DNA of 64,000 bases from Daucus carota subsp. sativus (GCF_001625215.2 NC_030383.2:7824779-7888778), one strand, 5' to 3'. Positions 12,451-24,470 are shown, counted from the stretch's first letter. Translations and numbers: made by a program. Notes: generated from the sequence alone by a model not told the origin.

Positions 12451-13105
12451 TGGACTGGAAGTCATACGTCCCGACATGATTAATGTTTGTATAACTAGAA
12501 CATAATGTTTATCCTCATTAAAATTGGAGATGGTTTAATCTCAATATTTTTTTGACTTTTATGCACTTATGTTTTTGCAAGTTTACTGCCTGTTTTATCG
12601 GTCAATCAATGTATATAGCTAGATGTCATCACTTACTTCTGTTAAAGAGCTGTATGCTTTTTACATGCAGGGCATGGTGTATACTTCTAAGAAGTAGTGT
12701 TTGGAAATTAATGACAATGTTAGTGAAAAACATGATTACTTCTAAAAAAACACAACTAAAATTAAGATTCGTCATGCTTTAAATTGTTAATTATATGTAA
12801 AAATTTATTTTCATTTTTTTCACTCATGAATTATAGTTCAATTTTGTAATTTTATATATTAATATTGGTATTGCATCGAGATGTTTGTAATATAAAATTT
12901 ATTTTAATCTACAAATATTAATTTTGAATAGTTAATATAATTTTTATAGACTGCCAAAATTTTTATTTTATCTTAAAAATACTAATTTTGAATCGTTAAT
13001 ATAATTTTTAGAGGCAGCCGCAACGCGCGGCTTATCAACTAGTTACAAATAAAAAGGATCACGTGAGATGAGGAGGGACTATTTAGTTATGTATAAAGAC
13101 ATTAG

Positions 13106-13510
13106 TGTTATAAAATAATATATTAAGTGATTGTCAAAAGCTTAGTCAAGAAGACTCGCAAATCTTATCAAGTAAGTTTGGTGAAACTTATTAAGGAAGA
13201 CTCGCAAAGCTTATCAAGGAAGTCTGGCGAAACTTACTAAGGAAGACTCGCATAGCTTATCGAAGAAGACTTACGATACTTACTCGAGAAAAATCGTAAT
13301 ACTTAACCTAGAAGTATTGCGAATCTTAGTTAGGAAGATTCATCAACCAACGTCTATAAATAGCTGGTTCAGTTGAAATGAATTCTATTCTGAAATATTC
13401 TGAAATACAACTACTTTCTCTCTCCATCTCCTATTCTCTTTATACTTTATAAGATAGTTTCTGTCCAATCGTTGTATAGTTTAATAGTATATATTACAAG
13501 GTTTACAACA
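13106..13510 (+). repeat. 5' LTR of the Copia element
   Basis: 405 bp. It contains a TATA box TATAAATA at 13355-13362 and internal 30-bp-scale repeats of the AAGACTCGCAAAGCTTATC type. A 10-bp direct repeat (TATTCTGAAA) distinguishes it from the 3' LTR. Confidence 0.95.
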
Positions 13511-13841
13511 CGTTATCAGCACGAGACTCTGCCGAACTGAGATAAGTCAAAGAAGGACTCTGCCAAACTGAGATAAGCCAAACAAAGTACATCATAAACA
13601 GGTACAATCTAACCCACTCTAAAAATTGCGACTTTCACAGACATAAGGTACGATCTATCTCTACTCATTTTACAATTATTAGTATTGTTATTGCTTATAA
13701 ATTTACTATTGATTGATTTGTTAATGGTAACGATGCCGTTAAAACTTTTTAGTTATATCATACTGTATAGATATTAAATTGTTTGTGTATTAACTTGAAA
13801 TATTGATCGGTCATGTTTTATATATTTATTTTACATTCAGA

Positions 13842-14700
13842 ATGACGAACCCTGTAAAAGTAGAGTTTGTTGCCTTGGATATTTTCGGGTATAATTATCT
13901 TTCTTGGTTCCTTGATGTGATATTAAACCTTAGTGCTAACATAAAAGATACTATTAATTTAGAAAATAATCCCCGCTGTTTAACAAAATGCCAAACCAAT
14001 TATCTATCTTAGACATCACATCCATGAAGACCTAAAATCTGAATATCTCATTATCAGAAATCCCCTCACCCTTTAGAATAATCTCAGGGATAGATTTGAT
14101 CACCAGAAACCTATTCACTTACCATCTGCCCGTTCTGACTGGTTGATTTGAGGTTATTAGATTTCAAATCTTTAGCTGAATATAATTCTGCTATTTTCAA
14201 GATAAGCTCAAAATTAATTTTGTATGGTGAAAATATTATTGATGCTGAAATAATTCAAAAGTCCCTATCGACTTTTCACCCAAATACTATGATTCTGGCA
14301 CAACGATATATAGAGCGGAGTTTCCAAAAACATGGCACGCTGGTATCTCTCCTTCTTGTGGCTGAAAATAATAATGAGTTGTTATTGAAAAATCATCAGA
14401 TACGTCCCATAGGCTCTGCCCAGTTACCTAAAGTGCATAACACGTCATTCCTGAAGAATGAACGTGGGAAAGGGCATAGAGGAGGACGAGTTTATGGACG
14501 GAACCGTGGACGTGGAAATTTCCGTAGTCGGTTTCGAAATATATATCATTCTGGCCACCTGAAGTGGCAACATGATGGTTACAACACAGGCCACTAGAAA
14601 TGGCAACGTGAAGTGCCAAAAGAAAAGCACCCTAAGAAGGAAAGAACCGAGGCATATGTTATTAGTGCGGATCTGAGAGACATTGGCAATGTACCCATCG
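13842..14700 (+). pseudogene. Copia gag remnant with zinc-knuckle stop
   Basis: The region starts MTNPVKVEFVALDI and continues, after frame breaks, into an open stretch at 14148-14597 with LLDFKSLAEYNSAIFKIS and RRGR-type basic residues, typical of the Copia gag (UBN2-like) domain. The CCHC zinc knuckle around 14652-14700 reads C-Y-stop-C-G...H...C, so a TAG sits inside the knuckle. It is non-functional as written. Confidence 0.85.
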
Positions 14701-15419
14701 CACACCTAACATCTTGTTGATCTCTATGAGTTATCCAAAAGGAATAATGAAAAGAGAGTAGAAACAAACTTTGCTAATTATAATCTAGTTGATGAACCAA
14801 TCAATAAGGTCTCAAATGAGATAGATAGTGCCATACTGGTGCCAACCTTTATTATGGTTGAGACGACTAGACTTCATATGTATTGTCTTGCTTTACTTAT
14901 TTCCTTTATGTTTTACATATTTTCTTTATCTGCTTGTTTCATGTTGTTGTTTAATATACTCGGTGTGTTTTTAAAAGATGTTTTTTCATTTATGTATAAA
15001 GATGGAAGATATATGCATTATTGATTACACAACCACACACACTATTTTACAAAGTTAGAAATACTTTCACAGTTTACTAATGAAATCAACTCACATGTCT
15101 GGACGGTATCGGCTACATCATATATAATAAGTGGGTTTTGAGAAAGCTAGTTTTATTCTGCCAAATAAGACGCACATAAGATGCTCTATACTCTAAAAGG
15201 TCAACTAGAAACCTACTGAGGTTTAAAGATACTCATTTGTAATGGTTTCACGTTGAAACTACTGATGAGAATGAAAAAGAATATCTTCTCATCACCTCAA
15301 ACACCGTTGACAACAAAAAGGTCTTTGAAAAATTGCACTCAGTTTCTTCAGGATTATATGTTACAAGAATAAGAGTTATTGAATCTCATAGTGTCAACAT
15401 TCCCAAAGTCACAAACCCA

Positions 15420-15720
15420 AAACTACTTTTCCCTTGGCACGAAAGTCTTGGTCATCTAGGAATATCTATGATGCGTCGTATTATTGAATTCTATAGGACA
15501 TCCTTTTAAAACTCAAAAGGTAATACCCCAAGATGAACTTCCTTGTTCAGTATGTTCCTTAAAAAAAAAATTTGATTGTCTGATCATCCCTAGTTAAGCT
15601 TCAAACTGAATCCCCGAAATTCTTAGAAAAAAATTCAAGGTGACATTTGTGGTCCTATTCATCCATCTTCTGGCACATTTAGGTACTTTATTGATGCGTC
15701 AACTCGATGGTCCCTTATAT
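15420..15720 (+). pseudogene. Copia integrase remnant
   Basis: Translated pieces include LFPWHESLGHLGI (the HHCC zinc-finger region), then PCSVCSL and GPIHPSSGTFRYF in shifted frames. This is the N-terminal integrase region of Copia pol, interrupted by stops and truncated. Confidence 0.7.
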
Positions 15721-16384
15721 GCCTTTACCAAATTACTTGCCTAAATAATCAATAGAGTAAAAAGCTATGTGACCTACAATTATTTAGTATCTTGTCAAAT
15801 AGTACTTCAGTAATAAAAGAAAATCGAATCATATGATTGCCATAGACAATCTTTTGGTTAACTGGTCATTAAAAGGATTTTAGAGATACTAGTGGGGGAC
15901 TTTTGATAATTGAAGAATGTGCCCTTATTGCATTAATTGTCACAAAGAACTACACTGAGGCACAATTAGTATATATGTTGGTTTTGATTCTCCGTTTAAT
16001 ATAAGGTATCTAGAACCATTAACTGGTGATATTTTTTCTGCTCAGTATGCTGATTGTCATTTTGGTGAATCTATATTCCCTAAATCAGGGGGAAAAAATA
16101 TTTTGCATAAATTATGTGATATCTTCGAATGCATCAGTTTTGAATTATATTAATCTACTAATAATATAAGTCATAACTTCAAAGAGTTATTTATATGCAA
16201 AATATTGATAATCAAATGCCGAATTCTTTTAGTGATTTTTAGACATATTATCACACATACATGCTATTAATGCTTTGGTAAGGATTGAAATCCTGATTTA
16301 TAGAGAAATTCTTGAAGAATTGGTTAGAATATAATAAGCACGCCGGAAGCGTGGGAAATCTATTCGTACATAGGATATTGTACT

Positions 16385-16864
16385 GTGAAATTACAAATTG
16401 ATTGTACTTGCCCCAGAAGTGGCAAGCTTTTTGATATATACCCTATAAGCGGTATTACCCCTTGTAGAAGTTATTGTATTATGAAACGGAAATTAATTAG
16501 ACTTGCCAAGAAGTGGCAACCATTCCATAAAATACCCCAGAAGTGGTATTACCTCCTGAAGAGGTTTGAGCCCCTGAAGTGGCTAAAACAAAATCCCTAG
16601 AAATGGGATTCTCTCTGAAAGATGATATTGTCCCAGAAGTGACAAATATATACCCCAGAAGTGGTATTGCCTCCTGAAGAGGTTCAAGCCCCTGAAGTGG
16701 CTGTAACAAATCCTCCTGAAGAGGAAATTGCCCCAGAAGTGGCAAATGCTTCCATAGAAGCAAAGGTACCTGAAAGTTATGAGATCTCAATGAGTTATGT
16801 ACATAAAGGGAAATTATTGGATCGTAAGAGTACTAAGATTGATGATATGTACGTTTTTCCGTGA
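16385..16864 (+). repeat. CCAGAAGTGGCA microrepeat array in the Copia pol linker
   Basis: About a dozen imperfect copies of 12-15-bp motifs (CCAGAAGTGGCA, CCTGAAGTGGC, CCTCCTGAAGAGG) lie between the integrase and RT remnants. In frame they encode PEVA / PPEE-like repeats (open at 16661-16864). This is the expected place for the variable integrase-RT linker of Copia polyproteins. The region just after it (about 16815-17035) carries a further ~113-bp tandem duplication. Confidence 0.8.
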
Positions 16865-17059
16865 TATGTGATATATTTATAAACTCCGATCCTAAACCAC
16901 AAAGTGTGGAGAAATGTCGACAATGAGATGATTGGATCGTGGGAGTATTGAGATTGATGATATGTATGTGATATTATTATGAACTCCGATCCTGAACCAC
17001 AAAGTGTGGAAGAGTGTCGACAATGATATGATTGGCCAAAATGACAATTTGCAATCCAA

Positions 17060-18363
17060 GAAGAATTGCAATCCTTGCGCAAGGGAAATGTATATGGACC
17101 TATAGTTCAAACACCAGCTGGTGGAGTCCCTGTTGGGAATAGATGAGTATTTGTATGAAAATGAAATGAGAGAAATGAAATTGTGAGATATAAAGCTTGG
17201 CTGATAGCCCAAGGATTCTCTCAGAGACCTTGATTTGATTATCAGGAAACATACTCTCCTATAAGGGATAGAGTCACTTTTGTTTCTTAATGGGTATAAC
17301 TTTAATCAACAGGAAATATACTCTCCTATAATGGATGGAGTTACTTTTCCTTTTCTAATGAGTATGGCTTTGGTAACACGTCTGATGGACGTTGTGATAG
17401 CATACTTATATGGATCACTTGATAGTGATATTTATATGAAAATCCCTGAAGGATTAAAGATAGAGGACACTAAGCCTCGACATTTATATTATGTTATATC
17501 ACAACTATCATTATATGGTTGAAATAATTTAATTGTATGTGGTACAACAGGCTTAGGAAATAATTATTGAATGATGGATATGTTAATAACCAGGTATGTC
17601 CTTGCATTTTTATTAAACGTTCACCAACTGTTTTTTTTATTATTGCTATATATGTGGATGATCTGAATATTGTTGGTAGTTCTGAAGATATTACCAATGC
17701 TATTAACTATTTGAAAAATGAGTTTTGAAATGAAAGATTTTGGAAAGACAAGATTTTGTTTAGGTATACAGGTGGAACACTTATCTTCAGGCATATTTGT
17801 TTATCAATCAAACTACACTGAAAAGGTCCTTGATCGGTTCTACATGGACAAAGCTCATCCACTAACCACGCCAATGGTTGTTCGATCACTCGAAGTTGAA
17901 AAGGATCCCTTCCGTCCTAGGAAACAGGATGAAGAAGCAATCGGACTTGAATTATCCTACCTTCGTGCAATTGGAGCCCTTATATTGCATTTGTTGTGAA
18001 CCTGTTGGCGAGATTCAATTCCGGCCCAACTAAAAGATACTGGATACATGTCAGACCTTCACTTTGGGCGATCACAAACAAAGTTACTAGAAATTCATAA
18101 AGCAAAAAAATGATGTATTTGTTTAAGACAACTCAAGGAAAGACATGTCTAAGGAGATCGAGCAAAAACCCATATTGTTAGAATTCTTCTATTCTCAGGA
18201 GTTTCAAGAAAATGGTGATATTGATGTACAACATGTTCGTTCATCCGATAACCTGGTGGATAAACATGCAAAGTCATTACCGACATCAACATTTGAGAAG
18301 TTACGAAGTAATATGGGTATACGGAGATTAAAAAGTCTACTGGATCAAGATGTCGAAATGTGA
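17060..18363 (+). pseudogene. Copia reverse transcriptase / RNase H remnant
   Basis: Recognisable pieces in order are RYKAWLIAQGFSQRP, a duplicated ETYSP segment (17243-17300 and 17310-17362), VVIAYLYGSLDSDIYMKIP, the YVDD polymerase box (17651-17662), EMKDFGKTRFCLGIQ, and a C-terminal RNase H end VQHVRSSDNLVDKHAKSLP. Stops, frame changes and an internal deletion in RNase H break the frame. Confidence 0.85.
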
Positions 18364-18494
18364 GTAATTTAATTCAGGGAGAGGCTGTACTCTTTTTCCT
18401 TCGACAAGGTTTAATCCCACTGGGTTTTTCCTTGCAAGGTTTTAACGAGGCAGTCAATCTCTATGATAACTCGCATTTGACAATCAAGGGGGAG

Positions 18495-18889
18495 TGTTAT
18501 AAAATAATATATTAAGTGATTGTCAAAAGTTTAGTGAAGAAGACTCGCAAATCTTATCAAGTAAGTTTGGTGAAACTTACTAAGGAAGACTCGCAAAGCT
18601 TATCAAGGAAGTCTGGCGAAACTTACTAAGGAAGACTCGCATAGCTTATCGAAGAAGACTTACGATACTTACTCGAGAAAAATCGTAATACTTAACCTAG
18701 AAGTATTGCGAATCTTAGTTAGGAAGATTCATCAACCAACCTCTGTAAATAGCTGGTTCAGTTGAAATGAATTCTATTCTGAAATACAACTACTTTCTCT
18801 CTCCATCTCCTATTCTCTTTATACTTTATAAGATAGTTTCTGTCCAATCGTTGTATAGTTTAATAGTATATATTACAAGATTTACAACA
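18495..18889 (+). repeat. 3' LTR of the Copia element
   Basis: 395 bp, about 98.5% identical to the 5' LTR apart from a 10-bp indel. The TATA box of the 5' LTR (TCTATAAATAG) is here TCTGTAAATAG, so this copy has lost the canonical TATA. Confidence 0.95.
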
Positions 18890-18894
18890 ATTAG

Positions 18895-19366
18895 GTTAAA
18901 TTCATTTAAGGACAAATCTAAAAGTCGCCTTGCATATTCTCTATATATTATAAAATAAAAAATCCTAATAATTTAGAATCTCTAATTTATATGTACCTTC
19001 CAATAAAAATCCTTATTTTCATTCCTCATTTTTATTATAATAATATATTTGAACTACTAAAAGAGAAATACTTGAAGGTAAAAAAAATGTCAGAAGTATA
19101 AAAAAGAAAATAATAATTATTTCAAAAAAATAGAGGATGGCTTGTAATTATCAAAAAGTAAAAAATAATTAGTAAATTAGGGAATCACTTTAACATTGTT
19201 GAAGTTGCATTAGATCGTATTCACTGCTATTAGATTAGTTTCTGGTTTCTATTTTAGTTTTGATTAAATAAATGGCATTTATATTTTAATTTAAGTATAG
19301 TTTAATTTAAAACTCTTATATATATATATTAAAACAATCAGTATAGTTGCAATTCCGTTTCCATCA
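18895..19366. other. AT-rich spacer
   Basis: Non-coding DNA between the Copia target site and the hAT element. Nothing further was recognised. Confidence 0.5.
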
Positions 19367-19374
19367 CACGAAAG

Positions 19375-20146
19375 TAGGGGTGAATGAAAAACTGATTAAC
19401 CCGTCAAACCGACCCAAACCGCCGCTTATTTCGGCCGATCAAATCGAACCGTTTGAAATCGAAAAATAATTGGGTTTGAATTTTATAAACCCGAATAGAT
19501 TGGGTTGGGTAAGGGTTTTTAAATTATAACCCCCACCCAACCCGACCTAACCTGTTTAGATTAGTCTGATTCAATATTAAATTTATAGCAGTCTAAACGT
19601 AACTCAACTCATAAACCTTTAACCTAAATCACATATCTAGTTTCTGCGTTTTGTATTCACAAAATTAGGGATGGATTTGCAATTTGCTATATCATGGTCG
19701 TGGTTATTTTCATAATGTCATCAATGTCATTCCTCTAACAAGAACCCATCCTGTAAAAAGCCTAATTATCCACAATTATCTCAGCAATGCTCAAAATTTT
19801 AGAATTATATCAGCCATACCTAATGACAGAGTAACAAATTAAACTTTTAATACAAGAAGCAGTGCTACTACTTTGCTAGATACCTGGACTAACTTCTGGA
19901 ATACCAGCACATTCAATAACCAGGCAGTATGCATTCTTGATAATTTTGTGTTGTTCGAGTTTTTATTTTGACCGGATAAAACCTGATAAACCCAACCCTA
20001 CCCAACCCAACCCGATGTATGAATAATAAAATTGGGTTGGAAATATTTTGAAGGGTTAACGGGTTCGAATTTTTATAAACCGACTATATTGGGTTGGGTT
20101 GAATTTTTACCGTCAACCTGGCCAACCCGACCCGTGTTCACCCCTA
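19375..20146. mobile_element. Non-autonomous hAT element
   Basis: The termini TAGGGGTG ... CACCCCTA are inverted repeats. The flanks CACGAAAG (19367-19374) and TACGAAAG (20147-20154) match at 7 of 8 bases, fitting the 8-bp target duplication of hAT transposons. Subterminal AACCCAACCC / GGGTTGGGTT runs in opposite orientation at the two ends are also typical. No transposase frame is present (772 bp). Confidence 0.85.
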
Positions 20147-20154
20147 TACGAAAG

Positions 20155-20616
20155 AGCTCGTAACTCGACGCATATATTATATACATATCCCATCCATTGT
20201 ATAAATTAAATGCGGGCACGGTGAATTTAAAAAAGAAATTTGTGAGAAAAAATAAATAAATAAGATAAAATAGTGGGATCAATCAAAATTTAATATATAA
20301 AATTAGTGTATGTGAAAGAAAATAGTAAAAAGCGAATTTTATATAATAAAATTTTACTTATTTCAATTTGTTTTAGATCTACATACCCGTAGATAAATTG
20401 TATCGAAATACAATAAATCGCATCCGAGATTTCTTTCTTTTAGGAATGTTTATTATCTAACCGAACGTCATGCAAACATGATCCGGAAGTTCAAATAATA
20501 AAACTTAAATGAATAAGAAAAAAATATCCATAAAGGAAGTCACATATAATAGCTCGTTTTCAAAATATACTAATAAGAGAAACAAACCGAAAATAAATAA
20601 ATCAATATACAAGAAA

Positions 20617-20665
<49 letters not shown>

Positions 20666-20956
20666 GGTAATAAATGATAAGTAAATCTAACAAAAAATAA
20701 AAACAAAAGAGTGTATATATAAAAAAATAGAGAGATAATAAAATAATATTGAAATATTAATTAATCTAAAAAAAGAAATCTAACCAAAGAAAAACCTTAT
20801 ATATTAGGCACACAAAAATAAAATAATTTAACTGAGAAATAAGATAATAGATTTTAAATTTACTAGATTTTAATTCAGTGAGAAAGACAAACATCAAATA
20901 TATAGCATGACTAATACGAAATTAATAATATAAATATAAATTAAAGACAAAATATT
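20155..20956. other. AT-rich spacer with TA microsatellite
   Basis: Non-coding, with a (TA)n run at 20620-20660. No gene was recognised. Confidence 0.55.
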
Positions 20957-21300
20957 TATTTTATTTTATTTTTTTTGACGAAAAGCGAAAAATTTAATAA
21001 ATAACTGAAATCCAGCCGAGACAAACCCTCAAACTGTCAATTACAACCTAATTAAGAAACAAAAAACGAGCTAAACATATAGCCGTTTTGTTTTCAGATC
21101 GCTTAACAAATAAAATATTTAAATTCTTTAAACTAAAAAGTATTACAATCAAATCTCGAACAATCCAATCTACATCAGTTGTGAACATAATAGCATCGCA
21201 ATTGACCTTCACATAAGCAGCAGCATCTGTAGCACAATGTTCAGAATTACTAGTAATACTTGTAATGTACAGAGTTGGGTGAGATCTCCGCGAAAACTAA
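20957..21300 (-). mobile_element. L1-type LINE 3' end fragment
   Basis: Reading the minus strand gives YVKVNCDAIMF, DVDWIVRDLIVILF and SENKTAICLARF, pieces of the RNase H-like domain at the end of plant L1 ORF2, with stops. A poly(A)-like tail (poly-T on + at 20957-20976) follows. It resembles the fragment at 26575-27323. The 5' limit is uncertain. Confidence 0.6.
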
Positions 21301-21482
21301 AGTATTTTGAAATTAATGGGATAAGGGAAGTGTTTGTTTCGAGCATGAATGAACAGGTTCACGTCTCGCTAGTCGCTAATTATTGTACTACTTCTACAGT
21401 AAAGTTAATCACCCACGTATACTCCGGTTGGTTTACTTACCATAAAGATATGGTAGCTGCCACCAAACTCGTGATATTAATA

Positions 21483-21762
21483 CTCCCTCCGTCCTTTGAT
21501 ATGTATACGTTTGGATTGAACACGGAGACTAAGAAAAGTGTATAAAGTAATATAAAGCAAGTGGAAAGAGAAAGAAAAGTGAGTAAAGTGGTGGGATCCA
21601 TCAATATATAATTGATAGATTTGTAAAAGTGGATGAAAGTAGTGGGTGGTTGAGATTTTTATATTATAAAAGATTACCACTTTGGGAAGACTTTGAAATG
21701 TATAGAATTAAGTGGGACATCCAAAAAAGGAAAGTGTATAGAAATCAGAGGGACGGAGGGAG
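21483..21762. mobile_element. Stowaway-like MITE
   Basis: TIRs CTCCCTCCGTCC ... GGACGGAGGGAG with flanking TA at 21481-21482 and 21763-21764. 280 bp, non-coding. Confidence 0.9.
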
Positions 21763-21859
21763 TACTATTTAATCTTGAACTTTTTTAAGAGAAATTTATA
21801 AAAATACTCGTTTTTTTAGAAAAATAAAAAATGTTGTCAAAATGATCTATAATATGTAA

Positions 21860-22244
21860 GAGCATCTCCACCCATTGAAAACCCCTTGGCTAAAATGTGA
21901 GTTGTCATGTTAAAAATAAAAAAAATTAGTCAACCTCTTGTAAAATTCATACTCCAATCATACTCAGTTGTTGTTTATAATTTTAGTCAACCTCCTATGA
22001 ATAACTAAATTTGTCGAACATTTGGTCTATAAGAAATCCGTAGGAAGATTGCACATCATTTATTATCATATTAAACTGATATATTCTATTTTAACCATCT
22101 AAAATATTAATAATATATTATTTTTAATTTATAGCCAACCAATACCATTGAAGCACAATATTTTACAAGTTTAACAAATTTTACATAACGTCTTGCTGAT
22201 CCAATTTAACTAACGATTGTAACCAACCCCGTGGGAGATGCATG
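21860..22244. mobile_element. Harbinger-like MITE, right end degraded
   Basis: The left terminus GAGCATCTCCA is preceded by TAA. The right side holds GGGAGATGCAT in place of GGAGATGCTC. Internal sequence (TCAACCTCCTATG, GTAGGAAGATT, CACATCATTTATTA) matches the element at 52761-53131. Confidence 0.75.
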
Positions 22245-22660
22245 GTCAACGCTGGTTAAATATTATTGGTTTTCAAGTTACCCGTTGCAATTGAAATTAT
22301 ATAAATTGCACCGTAGTTCTTAGAAAACATTTTGCAACCGGATATTTTTAGGAAAAAATCTTGAATTTTATAAGACACCTATATATCACACGGGTTGTAT
22401 TATGTTAAATTGTACATATAATTTGTTTTTGTTGTCAAGATTTAAAATTTCCTAATAATAATAAACCTTCCAATTTTATCTATATAAGATTATTATTTAT
22501 TTCAATAATTACTATCTTATTTTCGGTGGTTGAAAATAAAGACACATGTTCAAAGCAGGAGTCTGTTATTATCAAGACAAAAAATGGACTTATACCTACT
22601 GTTGTAGGAGTCTTTCCATGATTGTAAAATTCGGTCATACATATGAATCATAGATATCAG

Positions 22661-22738
22661 TACGGTAAACAAAGGACAATGAGGCTGGGGGTAGTTAAAT
22701 TGAACGGTGGATATGATGAGCATTGACACGCACAATCG
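22661..22738 (+). other. Segment resembling the F3H upstream region
   Basis: AAAGGACAAT, then GTAGTT...TTGAA...GGTGGA, then TGAGCATTGACA-GCA occur here in the same order as in the F3H promoter (about 28357-28442), with small indels. No F3H exon follows. It may be a duplicated promoter fragment. Flanking sequence (22245-23204) otherwise holds no gene. Confidence 0.45.
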
Positions 22739-23204
22739 AAAGTGGTCTAGAGATTTAAATTTGCTCAATTTTGATCATTTTAGTTTTTATTTAATAATTA
22801 ATTTTTTTAATAATAAAATATTTTATTTTTGTGGCAAAAAAATATATTTTATTTTTAATTTCTATATATTTAATTAATTAATATTCCCCCGTCTCTAAAT
22901 ACTTTTCCTGTTTGTATTTTTCACGTTTGTCAACACACACTTTTGATCGTTAATATCTTTTATTTCGTATTAGCATTAAATATAAAAACTTCACCGTATT
23001 AAAGTACTCGTGAATACGTATCTAACAAAATCACTCATGACTATATTTAGTTTTATTAATCAGATGTAAATTAGTAATTTGTCTAATGTTATGAACAGTA
23101 TATTTTATGTTAACATAACTATTAAATTAATTTAATATATGGTAAATGTATTTAATCTAGTATTCTTTATATGGTAAATTAATTTTATGGAATATTCTTT
23201 ATAA

Positions 23205-23388
23205 AAATAGTTAAGGTCGTTGTCTTAGGTTCCAGAGTCTTGTTTGTTTTCGTCTTCTAGCATGCTGTGGTCTTTTAGAAGTAGGTTTGGTTTTAGCTCC
23301 AGTTATGTGGTTCAGTCTCTTGCCAGTCTTCAGAGTCATGTAATCTGTTCTCTTATGTTCCTTCCTTCTTAATGAATTATCGGTTTAT

Positions 23389-23426
<38 letters not shown>
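23205..23426 (+). mobile_element. 5'-truncated LINE 3' end with poly(A)
   Basis: Non-coding sequence ending CTTAATGAATTATCGG, then TTTATCA and about 35 A residues, resembles the 3' UTR and tail of plant L1 elements. No target duplication was found. Confidence 0.5.
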
Positions 23427-23427
<1 letters not shown>

Positions 23428-24149
23428 AGCTCGTAAAAATGAGGAAATTTCGCTTACTAGGAGCAAGTTTCGATTCCAACTAGTTGAGAAGCCGCGCGTT
23501 GCGGCGGTCTAAAAATTATATTAATGATTCAATATTAATATTTATATTATAAAATAATTTTGTGGTTGTCTATAAAATGTATATTAATGTTTCAAAATTA
23601 ATATTTGTAGGATAAAATAAATTTTATATTATAAAAATCTTGATGTAATACTAATATTAATATATAAAATTGCAAAATTAGACTATAATTTATGGTGAAA
23701 AAATGAAATAAATTTATACACGTAATCAACAATTTAAAGCACGACGAATCTTAATTTTATTTGTGTGTTTTTTTAAAGTAATCATGTTCTTACATTGTCA
23801 CCTTCCTCCAATTTTTTTGGATTGATTGTGCACAAAAACACTTAACTTAAATCTGTGAGTTAGCGGTATAGCTATCCTTGCTTGTAACAACATTTATTTT
23901 TTAATATTGGAGAAACAGCCTTCACTTAAAAGTTGTTTGAACGGAGCAAACAGATTATGCATGAATAATTTTTTTCTGTATACAAAGTAAATCATAAAAA
24001 AATTAACAACAACAAACATTCCGATGAACAAAACAAATATTATAAAGAATAACCAACAAACATACATCACTAATAGTTAATTTATTGTTACCAATCAGTT
24101 CTCTAAACTCCCGTAGTTAACAGGCTCATCTAAAACCTTGAGATGATAA

Positions 24150-24470
24150 AAACACTCTTGCCATCTTTTTCTTATTTCTTTTTTCGGCAAAACACACTTC
24201 CGATGCATCCAAGAGGCTAGTCAAGCCAGTTTCGATTTTTCTACCAATTATGATGACGTGTTTGATCCCAAAGCGGTGAGTTGGTATCCGATTACGCCGT
24301 GTGAAGATCAATTCTTCATCAAGTTACCGTGTTATGACTTCGTGTGGAGTGGGAATGACAATGATCGTATACGATCTATTGTTAGTCGGATCATGCTTAA
24401 CAATCCCGGTCGCGCCATTCCTCCAAATAAGATTGTCGAGTTTCAAGAAGCTTTTAGTCTTTTCGACAAG
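24150..24470 (+). pseudogene. Possible captured host-gene exon inside Helitron copy 2
   Basis: A frame open from 24150 through 24560 (137 codons in AT-rich DNA) includes VFDPKAVSWYPITPCEDQFF, LPCYDFVWSG and IPPNKIVEFQEAFSLFDK, ending at a donor-like AAG|GTGCG (24470/24471). Base composition (more G/C than its surroundings) and protein-like content suggest an exon picked up by the Helitron, in antisense to it. I do not recognise the source gene. The downstream part to 24560 would be intron. Confidence 0.4.

Larger units (their letters stand above)
11450..13042 (+). mobile_element. Non-autonomous Helitron (copy 1)
   Basis: The 5' end begins TC (11450) followed by AATATACTTATATAAAG. The 3' end is CTAG (13039-13042) followed by host T, and just upstream is a short hairpin (GCCGC-aacgc-GCGGC, about 13017-13031). 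These are Helitron hallmarks. No Rep/helicase coding is present, so the element is non-autonomous. The 5' 60 bases and the 3' hairpin match Helitron copy 2 (23480-26499, minus strand). A TATA-like CTATAAATA lies at about 12068 in the shared promoter-like region. It holds two internal tandem duplications, listed separately. Confidence 0.85.
13106..18889 (+). mobile_element. Copia LTR retrotransposon, bounded, coding-defective
   Basis: The 5' LTR (13106-13510) and 3' LTR (18495-18889) start TGTTATAAAAT and end TTTACAACA. A 5-bp target duplication ATTAG lies at 13101-13105 and 18890-18894. A polypurine tract AAGGGGGAG (18486-18494) abuts the 3' LTR. Just after the 5' LTR comes CGTTATCAGCACGAG, a primer-site type seen in plant Copia elements. 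The order gag, zinc knuckle, integrase, RT, RNase H is that of Copia. The coding region is broken by many stops and shifts, yet the LTRs differ at only about 6 substitutions plus one 10-bp indel. The element cannot make its own proteins. Confidence 0.97.

Noticed and set aside
16385-16790. CRISPR-like spaced short repeats
   Set aside because: Units vary in length and sequence, lie in a Copia pol linker in frame, and the host is a plant.
22887-22935. Single MITE-like end CCCCCGTCTCTAAATACTTTTCC
   Set aside because: No matching right end or second TA; only a scrap.
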